Position numbers and translations under genes: made by a program
Shown: piece by piece, positions 6,949 to 15,496 of the stretch
Position numbering within the stretch: position 1 is the first letter of the stretch
How the letters are laid out: every line of letters begins with the position of its first letter
NCBI RefSeq assembly: GCF_008807415.1
Contig: NZ_CP043626.1
Location: 3,906,001-3,970,000 of the forward strand
DNA from: Pseudomonas denitrificans (nom. rej.)
GTDB lineage: Bacteria > Pseudomonadota > Gammaproteobacteria > Pseudomonadales > Pseudomonadaceae
Direction of reading: 5' to 3'
Length of the DNA: 64,000 bases
Notes under the pieces: generated by a model
The model's input: the letters and a program-made list of their open reading frames with translations, nothing else
Told to the model about the DNA's origin: nothing
Database searches by the model: none

Positions 6949-9139
6949 GGGTCGATCTTCCAGAAGAGGTTTCGCCATCGCGCAGCGGCGACTGCGGGTC
7001 GAGCAGGCTGCTGCGGATGAAGTGCAGGTAGCTGAGCACGCGGCGCAGCGGCGAGCTTTCGAAGTCAGGGGCGCGAGGCTCGTCGGTGGTCCTGACGCAG
7101 TCGATGGCCTGCTCGACGGCGGCCAGGGCGCGCTCGCGATTGGCCTGCCCGGGTTTGACGAACAGGCGGATCAGCGCGCGGCCCATGGCGCGGATCGACT
7201 GCCGCCAGGGCGACGATTGCGCGTAGCAGGCCTCGTCCGGCAGGTTTTCCTGCTCGACGCGCAACTCGATGATCGAATGGCCGATCTCCAGCACCACGAA
7301 GGTCCAGCGCAGCAGGCGGCGTTGCATCAGCGGGCTGCGCGCGGCGACGCCGTAAGCCTGGTTGAGCAGGTCGCGGGTGCCGCTCTCGAAGGACGAGACG
7401 AGGCCGTCGAGCTTGCCGCTGATGGCTTCCACCACGCGCAGGCGCAGGTCCTTTTCCAGGCGGCGCCACAGCCAGGCACTGGTGGGCGGCATGATCACCG
7501 CGGCGACCACGGCCGCGAGGCTCTGCGAGATCACCAGGGCGATGTACTCGTTGAGCATGCGGCCCGGATCGTAGACGGTGAGGTTTGCCGGAATTGCCCC
7601 GAAGCTGAAGAACACCAGCAGGCCCAGGCCGTAGCCGGCGTACTTGGGCTTGATCGAGAAGAACGCGCCCACCGCGAACACCGGCGCCAGGGCGAAGGCC
7701 AGCAGCGGGAAGCCGTCCAGGTGCGGGAACACGAAGAAGGTTTCCGAGAAGCCGAGGATGGCCGCGAAGAAGGTGCCCACGGCCATCTGCATGGCCATCT
7801 TCGCCGGGTCCGGCGCGGCCGATACCAGCGCGGCGACGGCGGCGGCGTTGAGCACGAAGGTGCTGCCGCTGGGCCAGGCGGTCTCGATCCAGAAGATGCC
7901 GAACACCAACACCATCAGCGCGGTGCGCCCGCCGGCCACCAGCGAGGCAACCAGGTTGGCCTTGGGCGAGAAGCCGTGTTTCCAGTTCTCCCTTTCGTGC
8001 TTGTGCGCGGCCAGGGAGGCGTGGGTCAGGGCGTAGTTGTAGAGGTCGTCGGCCAGGCGGTAGAGCAGCTCGCCGGCGGTGTTGTAGTCCAGCAGCGCGG
8101 ACGGATCGTCCTGCTCATCCAGCAGTTGCGCGCGACCGGAGCGGATGCGTTGCATCATCCGCGTGCGGTGGCTTTCCAGCTGGGCGGCGAGGCGCTCGGC
8201 GTCGCGGTCGGTGACCGACTGGCCGCGCCACGGGGCGAGCACCTGGGCCAGTTCGTCCAGGCACGGCTGCAGCGCACGCAGCACGGCCTCGGCTTCCTGC
8301 GCACGCAGGCGCGAGAGCAACTGGTGCAGCGCGTGGTAGCGGGTGGTGAGGACCATGAACTCGTTGTTCAGGCGCGACAGGCGGCCGGAACGCAGACGCA
8401 TGTGCGGGTCTTCGAAACGGGTGACGCTGCGCAGCGCTTCCAGGCCCACGGCCTGGGAGGCGAAGGCCACGTTGGCGGCCTCGAACTTCGGCCGCTCGCC
8501 GCCGCCGAGGTTGTCCAGGACGAAGCCGGCGAAGGCGCCGAAACGCTGGTACAGCGCACTGCGCATGGCGGTGCTGGAGGTCTGCGGGAACAGCGTGGCG
8601 CTGACCACCATGGAACAGAGGATGCCGAGGCTGATTTCCAGCACACGCCAGATGGCCGACATGAACGCGGCTTCCGGATGCAGGGTGGCAGGCAGGCCGA
8701 TCAGCGTGGCGGTGTAGCCGGCGAGGACGCAGGCGTAGGAGCGGAAGTCGCGGTAGCGCGCAGCGCCGACGGTGCACAGGCCGATCCACAGCGCCGAGAC
8801 AAGCAGGAACAGCTCGCGCTGCTGGGCGAAGATAGCGATCAGCGCGACCATCACGGTCAGCCCGACCAGGCTGCCGAGAATCCGGTAGAAGCTCTTGGCG
8901 AACACCTGGCCGCTCTGCGGCTGCATGACGATGAACACGGTGATGGTCGCCGTGCTCGGCTGCGGCAGTTCCAGGCGCATCGCCAGCCACAGGGTCAGCA
9001 GCGCGGCGAGCAGCACCTTGGCGATGTACACCCAGGTGACGCCGTCACTGCGGCCCCACTCCAGCAGCGCCCGACGCAGGGCGTCCAGCGGCGCCAGCTG
9101 GCGGGTGGCGGTGCTGCCGTTGAAGGAATCGCCGGCCAT
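6938..9139 (-). CDS. FUSC-family efflux transporter (AaeB-like)
   Basis: A 733-residue inner-membrane protein with two membrane blocks of about six helices each (roughly residues 35-180 and 385-530). Each is followed by a long soluble region, the arrangement of the aromatic acid exporter/FUSC family. The motif 'YIAKVLLAALLTLWLAMRLELPQPSTA' region opens block one and 'GRTALMVLVFGIFWIETAWPSG' opens block two. It is probably the pump of a system that exports aromatic carboxylic acids. It lies one base after the outer-membrane factor gene and overlaps DUF1656. The substrate is inferred from AaeB only. Confidence 0.85.
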   Translation of the reverse strand: MAGDSFNGSTATRQLAPLDALRRALLEWGRSDGVTWVYIAKVLLAALLTLWLAMRLELPQPSTATITVFIVMQPQSGQVFAKSFYRILGSLVGLTVMVALIAIFAQQRELFLLVSALWIGLCTVGAARYRDFRSYACVLAGYTATLIGLPATLHPEAAFMSAIWRVLEISLGILCSMVVSATLFPQTSSTAMRSALYQRFGAFAGFVLDNLGGGERPKFEAANVAFASQAVGLEALRSVTRFEDPHMRLRSGRLSRLNNEFMVLTTRYHALHQLLSRLRAQEAEAVLRALQPCLDELAQVLAPWRGQSVTDRDAERLAAQLESHRTRMMQRIRSGRAQLLDEQDDPSALLDYNTAGELLYRLADDLYNYALTHASLAAHKHERENWKHGFSPKANLVASLVAGGRTALMVLVFGIFWIETAWPSGSTFVLNAAAVAALVSAAPDPAKMAMQMAVGTFFAAILGFSETFFVFPHLDGFPLLAFALAPVFAVGAFFSIKPKYAGYGLGLLVFFSFGAIPANLTVYDPGRMLNEYIALVISQSLAAVVAAVIMPPTSAWLWRRLEKDLRLRVVEAISGKLDGLVSSFESGTRDLLNQAYGVAARSPLMQRRLLRWTFVVLEIGHSIIELRVEQENLPDEACYAQSSPWRQSIRAMGRALIRLFVKPGQANRERALAAVEQAIDCVRTTDEPRAPDFESSPLRRVLSYLHFIRSSLLDPQSPLRDGETSSGRSTHVA

Positions 9140-9140
9140 C

Positions 9141-10649
9141 TCAGCGCTCGCTGGCCGCGCGGACGTCGACGGTCTCGGGGACCATCTTCGCCTCTTTCGG
9201 GCCTTCCTGCTTGTCCATCAGGCCGCCGCCCAGGGCGACGACGAGGCCGGCATGGGTAGCCAGGCGCGCGGCGCGCACCTGCTGCTCCACCAACTGCTGC
9301 TGGAACAGCCGGGTCTGCGCGTTGAGCACGTTGAGGTAGTCGGTCAGGCCGCCACGGTACGCCTTGGTGGCGATGTCGTAGGTGCGCTGGGCCGAGGCCA
9401 CGGACTTGGCGGCGAAGCCTTCCTGCAGCTCCATGGAGTGCATGCGGATCAACTGGTCGGAGATGCCCTTGAGGGCGTTGACCAGGGTCTGGTTGTACTG
9501 CGCCACGGCGGCGTCATAGCCGGCGGATTCCTGGCTCAGCTGCGAACGGCGACGCCCGCCGTCGAAGATCGGCAGGGAGATGGCCGGGCCGACGCCGTAG
9601 GTGAATTTCTCGGCGTTGAGGAACTCCAGCACGCCGCCACCGACGGCGCTGTAGCCGATGCTCGCGACCAGGTCGACGTTGGGGTAGAACTCGGCGCGGG
9701 CGACATCCACACCCTTGGCTTGCGCAGCGACTTTCCAGCGGCTGGCGACCACGTCCGGGCGGTGGCCGAGCAATTCCATCGGCAGCTTGCTCGGCAGCCC
9801 CGGCCCTTCGGCGAGCTTCAGGCTCGGCCGCTGGATCGAGGTACCGGCGCCGGGGCCCTTGCCGGCCAGGGCAGCGATCTGGTTGCGGGTGAGCTGGATT
9901 TCCTCGTCCACCGCCTCGATCTTGCGTTCGGTTTCCGGCAGCGGGACTTCCGCCTGGCTGACTTCGAAGTGCGTGCCGATGCCACCGTCGAGGCGGCGCT
10001 GGGCCAGGGCCAGGATGCCTTGCTGCTGCGCCAGCATGGCCTTGCCGATGTCCAGCTTGGCGTACTGCAGCGACAGCTGGATGTAGGCGCGGACGATATT
10101 GCCCTCCAGCTCCAGCTGGGCCATGCGCGCCTCGGCGGCAGTCATCTTGGCGATGTTCACGTAGCGCTCGGTGTTGCTGCGCTCGCGGCCCCAGAGGTCC
10201 AACGAATAATTGAAGCCCAGGGCGGCGTTGTTGTTGAACGTGGTGCTGTCGGCCAGATCGCCCGGGCCGTAGAAATAGTCGGTCGGCCAGCGGTGGCGGG
10301 TCAGCGAGGCGTCCACGCCGATCTGCGGCGACTCGGCGGACTCGGCGATGCCGGCCATGGCCATGGCCATGCGCACCCGCGCCTCGGCCTGGGCCAGGGT
10401 CGGGCTGCCCTCCAGCGCGGTCTGCACCCAGGCATTCAACTGCGGATCGCCATAGGCGCGCCACCACTGCTCGGCTGGCCAGCCAGCTTCCTGGTTGGCG
10501 TGCGCGATGGCGGCGTCGGTGGCCAGCTCGGTGTCGCCCAGGCGTTGTTCCTGCGGGGCGATGCCGTTGGTGCTGATACATCCGGCGATTGTTGAAAAAA
10601 TGACAAAGGAGCCGACGAACGTCAGTCCTTTCATGAGGTGACGCGACAC
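9141..10649 (-). CDS. NodT/OprM-family outer-membrane efflux lipoprotein
   Basis: A 502-residue outer-membrane channel. The N-terminus is a lipoprotein signal with lipobox 'TIAGC' (Cys24). The mature protein has the two repeated OEP coiled-coil halves, including 'QWWRAYGDPQLNAWV' near residue 60 and the 'LGHRPDVVASRW' segment near the middle. I used the GTG start because AGGA lies eight bases before it; the ATG five codons later has none. It is the first gene of the efflux operon and forms the exit duct for the FUSC/HlyD pair. Confidence 0.88.
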   Translation of the reverse strand: MSRHLMKGLTFVGSFVIFSTIAGCISTNGIAPQEQRLGDTELATDAAIAHANQEAGWPAEQWWRAYGDPQLNAWVQTALEGSPTLAQAEARVRMAMAMAGIAESAESPQIGVDASLTRHRWPTDYFYGPGDLADSTTFNNNAALGFNYSLDLWGRERSNTERYVNIAKMTAAEARMAQLELEGNIVRAYIQLSLQYAKLDIGKAMLAQQQGILALAQRRLDGGIGTHFEVSQAEVPLPETERKIEAVDEEIQLTRNQIAALAGKGPGAGTSIQRPSLKLAEGPGLPSKLPMELLGHRPDVVASRWKVAAQAKGVDVARAEFYPNVDLVASIGYSAVGGGVLEFLNAEKFTYGVGPAISLPIFDGGRRRSQLSQESAGYDAAVAQYNQTLVNALKGISDQLIRMHSMELQEGFAAKSVASAQRTYDIATKAYRGGLTDYLNVLNAQTRLFQQQLVEQQVRAARLATHAGLVVALGGGLMDKQEGPKEAKMVPETVDVRAASER

Positions 10650-10777
10650 GGTGGAGGTCCTGGAAGTGGTCTAGCTTTTCAGCGTGGGGCTTTTAAGCGT
10701 GGAGATGCCGGCAAAGCCAATGGCGGCGATTGAATTCTAGGGATGGGGAAGGGAACGGATAAGCCGGCTGATTTGTG

Positions 10778-10804
10778 ATTGTTTATTACCGATAATGAAA
10801 CAAT
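10778..10804. promoter_or_regulatory. Probable LysR-type operator between efflux operon and regulator
   Basis: A 27-bp imperfect palindrome has perfect outer arms ATTGTTT and AAACAAT. It lies in an AT-rich patch roughly midway between the divergent starts of the outer-membrane gene and the LysR gene. Symmetry and placement fit an AaeR-like control site; binding is inferred. Confidence 0.55.
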
Positions 10805-10944
10805 GTGTGTCGCCATCCATGTGACAATAGGCCGCCCCCGCTCTGCTCCGCGCATTGCCACCCATCAAGGACATGCTGCCGGCGACGACGTATCGCTTCA
10901 CTGGCGTCGCCACCCGGGACAGACGCCCCACTGACGAGGCCCCA

Positions 10945-11880
10945 ATGGACACACTGCAGACCATGCGTGCGTTCGCCTGTGTCGCGGAAACCGGCAGTTT
11001 CACCGCCGCCGCACAGCAGCTGAACACCACCACCGCCTACGTATCCCGTGCGGTCGCCAATCTGGAGTCCCACCTGCGGACCCGCCTGCTCAACCGCACC
11101 ACCCGGCGGATCGCCCTCACCGAGGCTGGCCAGCGCTACCTGCTGCGCTGCGAACAGATCCTCGCCTACGTCGAGGAAGCCGAAGCCGAGGCCAGCGACG
11201 CCCATGCCCGCCCCGCCGGCCGCCTGCGCGTACACTCGATGACCGGCATCGGCCAGCACTACGTGATCCGCGCCATCGCCAACTACCGCCAGTTGCACCC
11301 GGACGTGACCTTCGAGCTGACCATGGCCAACCGCGTGCCGGACCTGCTCGACGAGGGTTTTGACGTAGCCATCGTGGTTGCCTCCGAACTGCCCGACTCG
11401 GGCCTGGTATCCCAGCGCATCGGCGAGACCTACAGCATCCTCTGCGCCTCGCCCGACTACCTGGCCCGGCGCGGCACGCCGAAAACCCCGACGGAGCTGA
11501 TGGACCACGATTGCCTGCGCCTGATCAGCCCGGTGCTGCCGCTGGACAAGTGGCTGTTCGACGGCCCCAACGGCCAGGAAATGATCACCCTCGGCCCCTC
11601 GCCCTTCCAGGTGAACGTCGGCGACGCCATGACCGAGGCCATCGGCTCGGGCATGGGCATCAGCGCCCTGCCCGTCTACTCGGCCATCGACGGCCTGCGC
11701 GACGGCTCGCTGGTGCGCGTGCTGCCGCACTACAAACTGCAGATACTCAACGTCTATGCGCTGTACCCGTCGCGACAGTATCTGGACGCAAAGATCAAGA
11801 CCTGGGTCGCGTACCTGCGAGAAAATCTCCCCGGTGTGCTCCAGGCCGATGGCGCCGGGCTCGCCGATGTGGGACCCTGA
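10945..11880 (+). CDS. LysR-family transcriptional regulator (AaeR-like position)
   Basis: A 311-residue regulator. The N-terminal winged helix-turn-helix, residues 1-60, reads 'MRAFACVAETGSFTAAAQQL'-like with 'AYVSRAVANLE' as recognition helix, followed by a LysR effector domain. The start MDTLQ is preceded by GAGG. A longer frame of thirty codons upstream lacks family residues. Being divergent from the efflux operon, like aaeR from aaeXAB, it is probably its regulator, responding to an aromatic acid. It belongs to the CrgA-type subfamily by its 'NRTTRRIALTEAG' linker. Confidence 0.85.
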   Translation: MDTLQTMRAFACVAETGSFTAAAQQLNTTTAYVSRAVANLESHLRTRLLNRTTRRIALTEAGQRYLLRCEQILAYVEEAEAEASDAHARPAGRLRVHSMTGIGQHYVIRAIANYRQLHPDVTFELTMANRVPDLLDEGFDVAIVVASELPDSGLVSQRIGETYSILCASPDYLARRGTPKTPTELMDHDCLRLISPVLPLDKWLFDGPNGQEMITLGPSPFQVNVGDAMTEAIGSGMGISALPVYSAIDGLRDGSLVRVLPHYKLQILNVYALYPSRQYLDAKIKTWVAYLRENLPGVLQADGAGLADVGP

Positions 11881-11898
11881 CCACCCTTTTCGTCGTGT

Positions 11899-11958
11899 TT
11901 CGCGGGCAAGCTCACTGTGTAACTCCTTACCCCGGTGTTCAGTGAGCTTGCCCGCGAA
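11899..11958. repeat. REP-like inverted repeat
   Basis: The arms TTCGCGGGCAAGCTCACTG and CAGTGAGCTTGCCCGCGAA are perfect 19-base complements around a 22-base centre. The sequence is a close relative of the Pseudomonas REP core 'GCGGGCAAGCTCGC'. It follows the LysR stop and may also end its transcript. Confidence 0.75.
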
Positions 11959-12086
11959 CCCATCTTCTTCCCCGCCGCACACCACCCCACGTTCGATAAT
12001 CGCCCGGCGCGCACGCAGGCCTTGCGCCGCTCTGGCTCGGCAATGGTAGGGTTAAGCCCCCTCCGCCTCCCTGCCGTCCGAGAGCC

Positions 12087-13060
12087 ATGAAAAAGAATGT
12101 GTTTGTCTTCAGCCGCCTTGCCGCGGAACACCTCGACCGCCTGCGCAGCCAGTTCAACGTCACCGTGCTCGACCCCAAGCAGGGCGATGTCGACGCGCAG
12201 CTGGCCGCCGCCCTGCCGACCACCCACGGCATGATCGGCGTCGGCCGCCCGCTGGGCGAGCAGCAGCTGGCCCAGGCCACTCAGCTGGAAGTCATCTCCA
12301 GCGTTTCGGTCGGCTACGACAACTACGACCTGAACTACCTGAACCAGCGCGGCATCCCGCTGACCAATACCCGGACGTGCTGACCGAAACCACCGCCGAC
12401 CTGGGCTTCGCCCTGATCATGGCCGCCGCCCGGCGCACCGCCGAGCTGGACGCCTGGACCAAGGCCGGGCAGTGGAAGCGCACCGTGGACGCCCAGCACT
12501 TCGGCGTCGACGTGCACGGCAAGAAGCTCGGCATCCTCGGCCTGGGCCGCATCGGCGCGGCCATCGCCCGTCGCGGCCACTTCGGCTTCAACATGGACAT
12601 CCTCTACCACGGCAACAGCCGCAAGCCGGAGCTGGAACAGGCGTTCGGCGCGCGCTTCTGCGGTTTCGAGGAACTGCTGGGCGAGGCGGATTTCGTCTGT
12701 GTGGTGGTACCGCTGTCGGACAAGACCCGCAAGCTGATCGGCAAGCGTGAGCTGGAGCTGATGAAGCCCACCGGCATCCTGGTGAATATCGCCCGCGGCC
12801 AGGTGATCGACGAAGCCGCGCTGGTGGAAGCGCTGCAGGAGAAGCGTATCCTCGCCGCCGGCCTGGATGTCTACGAGAAGGAACCGCTGGCCGAGTCGCC
12901 GCTGTTCGCCTTGCCCAACGCCGTGACCCTGCCGCATATCGGCTCGGCCACCCACGAAACCCGCCAGGCCATGGCCGAGTGCGCGCTGGACAACTTCGAA
13001 GCCGCCCTGCGCGGTGAGCGGCCGAAGAACCTGGTCAATCCGCAGGCCTGGAAAGCCTGA
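12087..13060 (+). pseudogene. ghrB: 2-hydroxyacid (glyoxylate/2-ketogluconate) dehydrogenase, frameshifted
   Basis: The full product would be a D-2-hydroxyacid dehydrogenase of 324 residues, the length of E. coli GhrB. It reduces glyoxylate, hydroxypyruvate or 2-ketogluconate with NAD(P)H. The first frame ends after 'GIPLTNTRTC'. The second resumes with 'VLTETTADLGFALIMAAARR', where the family has 'LTNTPDVLTE'. Adding one C in the CCC at 12370-12372 restores a single frame. The Rossmann motif 'GLGRIGAAIARRG' and the catalytic Arg (NIARG), Glu (YEKEP) and His (LPHIGSATHE) are all intact. Either the gene is freshly inactivated or this is a sequencing error. Confidence 0.85.
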
Positions 13061-13069
13061 TGCGCTTTT

Positions 13070-13147
13070 CGTAGAGCGCATAACCTGGGACAGGTTATCC
13101 GCCGGCACCTCGGCGGCGGATAACGCTGGCGCGTTGTTCGCTCTACG
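13070..13147. repeat. Intergenic palindromic repeat, copy 1
   Basis: A 78-bp element begins CGTAGAGCGCATAACC and ends with the near-complement GTTCGCTCTACG. It has two inner arms built from 'GGTTATCCGCCG' and 'CGGCGGATAAC'. It lies between ghrB and the EamA gene. Three more members are present in the window, at 54708, 58443 and 59678. Confidence 0.8.
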
Positions 13148-13162
13148 AAGCTACGAGGAACA

Positions 13163-14056
13163 TCACGCCCGCGCCGGCTGCAACACCGGCCTGGGCTTGC
13201 GGAACACCAGCACGTTACCCACCATCACCAGCCCCAGCCCGGCCAGCGCCGGCAGGCTCCACTGGTAGCCCTCGGCGAAGGCCGAGACGTTCAACGCCAC
13301 CACCGGGAACAGCACGGTGCAGTAGGCCGCACGCTCCGGTCCCATGCGCCCGACCAGCGTCAGGTAGGCGGTGAAGCCGATCACCGAGCCGGGGATCGCC
13401 AGGTACAGCAGCGACCAGACGTACTGCGGGCTGCTGTCGAAAGTCAGTGGCACCCCCTGCACCAGACAGATCACCAGCAGGATCAGCGAGCCATAGAGCA
13501 TGCCCCAGGCGTTGGTCGACAGCGGCCGCAGCCCGGCTTTCTGCTGCAGGCTCGACAGCAGGTTACCCGCCGAGAAACACAGCGTGCCGAGCAGCGCCAA
13601 CCCCAGGCCGTAGAAGGTCTCCCGCGAGGCCTGATGCCCGGACAGCTCCGGCCAGAACAGCAGCGCCAGACCCGCCAGCCCGAACGCGCCACCACCCATC
13701 ACGTTGGGCGCAATCCGCTGGCCGAAGAAAACCCGCGCATTCAGCGCGTTCCACAGCGTCGCGGTGGAGAACACCACGGCGACCAGCCCGCTGGGGATCC
13801 ACTGGCTGGCGGTGTAGAAGCACAGGAAATTCACGCAGAACAGGCACAGTCCCTGGGCGAAGCAGATTGCCTGCCCACGCCGCCCCAGCGGCTGCAACCG
13901 GCGCGAAACCAGCAGCAGGGCGAACAGCACCAGCGCCGCCAGGCTGAAGCGATAGGCGATGGACAAAGGAATGGCGACCACGCCGACCTGCAACTTGATG
14001 GCGATCCAGGTCGTGCCCCAGATGAGCACGGTGAGCAGGTAGAGCGAGAGGTTCAT
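13163..14056 (-). CDS. EamA/DMT-family transporter
   Basis: A 297-residue protein with ten predicted membrane helices arranged as two EamA repeats; the first opens 'LLTVLIWGTTWIAIKLQ'. EamA members usually export amino acids or other metabolites across the inner membrane. The start is preceded by GGAG at nine bases. It is divergent from an AraC-type regulator 137 bases away that may control it. The substrate is unknown. Confidence 0.85.
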   Translation of the reverse strand: MNLSLYLLTVLIWGTTWIAIKLQVGVVAIPLSIAYRFSLAALVLFALLLVSRRLQPLGRRGQAICFAQGLCLFCVNFLCFYTASQWIPSGLVAVVFSTATLWNALNARVFFGQRIAPNVMGGGAFGLAGLALLFWPELSGHQASRETFYGLGLALLGTLCFSAGNLLSSLQQKAGLRPLSTNAWGMLYGSLILLVICLVQGVPLTFDSSPQYVWSLLYLAIPGSVIGFTAYLTLVGRMGPERAAYCTVLFPVVALNVSAFAEGYQWSLPALAGLGLVMVGNVLVFRKPRPVLQPARA

Positions 14057-14193
14057 GGCGGTCTCCGAAAATCCTACGGAAACAGTCTCCCGCCCGCTCC
14101 CGGCGCCGGCTTGCAGATTCTTGCGCTTATTGCGACAACCGGGCTGGCAAGGCGCGCCCGCGCGGGTAGAGTGAAGGCAACAGAGGAACATCC

Positions 14194-15069
14194 ATGTCAG
14201 CCATTTCGCAGCTCGAAGTCTTCCAGTCGATGAACGCCTCGCCCAACGCCCGCCTGGAGCGTTGCGCGGAGCTGGGCGACGGGCTGTCCGCTGCGATCTG
14301 GAGCAACAGCCACGACGCCCGCGACTACCACGCGCCGAGCCACCACACACTGTCCTGCTACCTGAACGACGGCACCGGCACCTTCCGTCGTGGCGCCCCC
14401 GGCACCACTGGGGCGCCCGACAAGCTCTGCGTGATGCCGGCCGGCGCCGAGTCGGCCTGGATCGTCAACGGCGACATCCGCCTGGCCCACCTCTATATCG
14501 GCCAGGAACAGTTCTCGCTCGGCTGCATCCGCCTGCTCGACCGCGAGCCGCGTGAACTGCAACTGCACGAACGCACCTTCCTCGACGACCCGCAGCAGGC
14601 CGCGCGCTTCCGCCAGCTGGTGAAGCTCGACTGGCACGAGCCGGGCGAACGCATTCGCACCAGTACGCTGGCCCATGACCTGATCGATCACCTGCTGCTG
14701 AACCAGGTCGGCATGCGCGAAGGCTTGAAACTCAAGGGCGGGCTGGCGCCGACCATGCGCCGGCGCGTGGCCGACTACATCGAGCAGCGCCTGGACCAGC
14801 CGCTGTCCCTCGGCGAGCTGGCGATGCAGACGGCACTGTCGGAATACCACTTCGCGCGGATGTTCCGCGAAAGCTTCGGCATGCCACCGCACCAGTACGT
14901 CCTGGCCCGCCGCGTGGCCCTGGCGCAGCGCCTGCTGCGCGACACCCGCCAGCCGCTGAGCCAGGTCGCCCTTGCCTGCGGGTTCTCCAGTGCCAGCCAC
15001 TTCGCCAACCGCTTCAGATCGGTGGTAGGCGGGACACCAGGGGAATACCGGCAGGCGTTCGAGAAGTAG
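14194..15069 (+). CDS. AraC-family transcriptional regulator
   Basis: A 291-residue protein with an N-terminal sensing domain (about 1-180) and a C-terminal AraC double helix-turn-helix (about 185-288). The latter includes 'LGELAMQTALSEYHFARMF' and 'QVALACGFSSASHFANRF' with the PxEYR end. GAGGAA lies just before the ATG. It is divergent from the EamA exporter and so probably regulates it. No effector can be named. Confidence 0.85.
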   Translation: MSAISQLEVFQSMNASPNARLERCAELGDGLSAAIWSNSHDARDYHAPSHHTLSCYLNDGTGTFRRGAPGTTGAPDKLCVMPAGAESAWIVNGDIRLAHLYIGQEQFSLGCIRLLDREPRELQLHERTFLDDPQQAARFRQLVKLDWHEPGERIRTSTLAHDLIDHLLLNQVGMREGLKLKGGLAPTMRRRVADYIEQRLDQPLSLGELAMQTALSEYHFARMFRESFGMPPHQYVLARRVALAQRLLRDTRQPLSQVALACGFSSASHFANRFRSVVGGTPGEYRQAFEK

Positions 15070-15080
15070 GCATTCGGTCG

Positions 15081-15096
15081 TGTACCGGCCGGTACA
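15081..15096. repeat. Perfect 16-bp palindrome
   Basis: TGTACCGGCCGGTACA is a perfect palindrome lying just after the AraC stop and directly before a REP-like stretch (TTCGCGGGCATGGCCCGCTC, 15100 onward). It may be part of a transcription end or an isolated binding site. No function is assigned. Confidence 0.5.
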
Positions 15097-15172
15097 GGGT
15101 TCGCGGGCATGGCCCGCTCCTACAGGTTGAGTCCTGCACTGCTCATCAGCGAATACGCCGGCAAGTCCGGCG

Positions 15173-15496
15173 TCAGCCCAGCACCGCCAGCACGCCACCG
15201 ATCACCGGCATCACCGCCGCCGTCGGCAAAGCCCAGCGCGGACGCCAGGCCAGCAGCAGGACCAGCGCAGCACAGGCGATCATCAGCAGGCATGCCCAGT
15301 AGACGATGCCCAGTTCGATGCCCATACGGTGAATCGAATAGGCCAGCGCCAACGCACCATCCACCAACGCCACGATCCGCAGCAGGCGCACGCGGGACGG
15401 CGATGGAGCACTGCCGAACAGATCGCGATGATGGCGGGACAGCGACAGGCAGGCCGCCGCCAGCGCCAGCAGGTTGAGACCGAACACCAGCAGCAT
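15173..15496 (-). CDS. DUF3325 family membrane protein
   Basis: A 107-residue protein with three or four membrane helices. The opening 'MLLVFGLNLLALAAACLSLSRHHRDLFG' region matches DUF3325 proteins, which are encoded with PepSY proteins in iron-uptake loci. Its ATG overlaps the stop of the PepSY gene (ATGA). It is the last gene of a three-gene operon behind a Fur box. The molecular role is unknown. Confidence 0.75.
   Translation of the reverse strand: MLLVFGLNLLALAAACLSLSRHHRDLFGSAPSPSRVRLLRIVALVDGALALAYSIHRMGIELGIVYWACLLMIACAALVLLLAWRPRWALPTAAVMPVIGGVLAVLG

Noticed and set aside
6947..9259. A 770-codon open frame on the plus strand opposite the FUSC gene
   Set aside because: It is antisense to a well-supported efflux gene, its product is a low-complexity run of Gly, Gln, Arg and Glu without domains, and long stop-free antisense frames are expected in DNA of this GC content.
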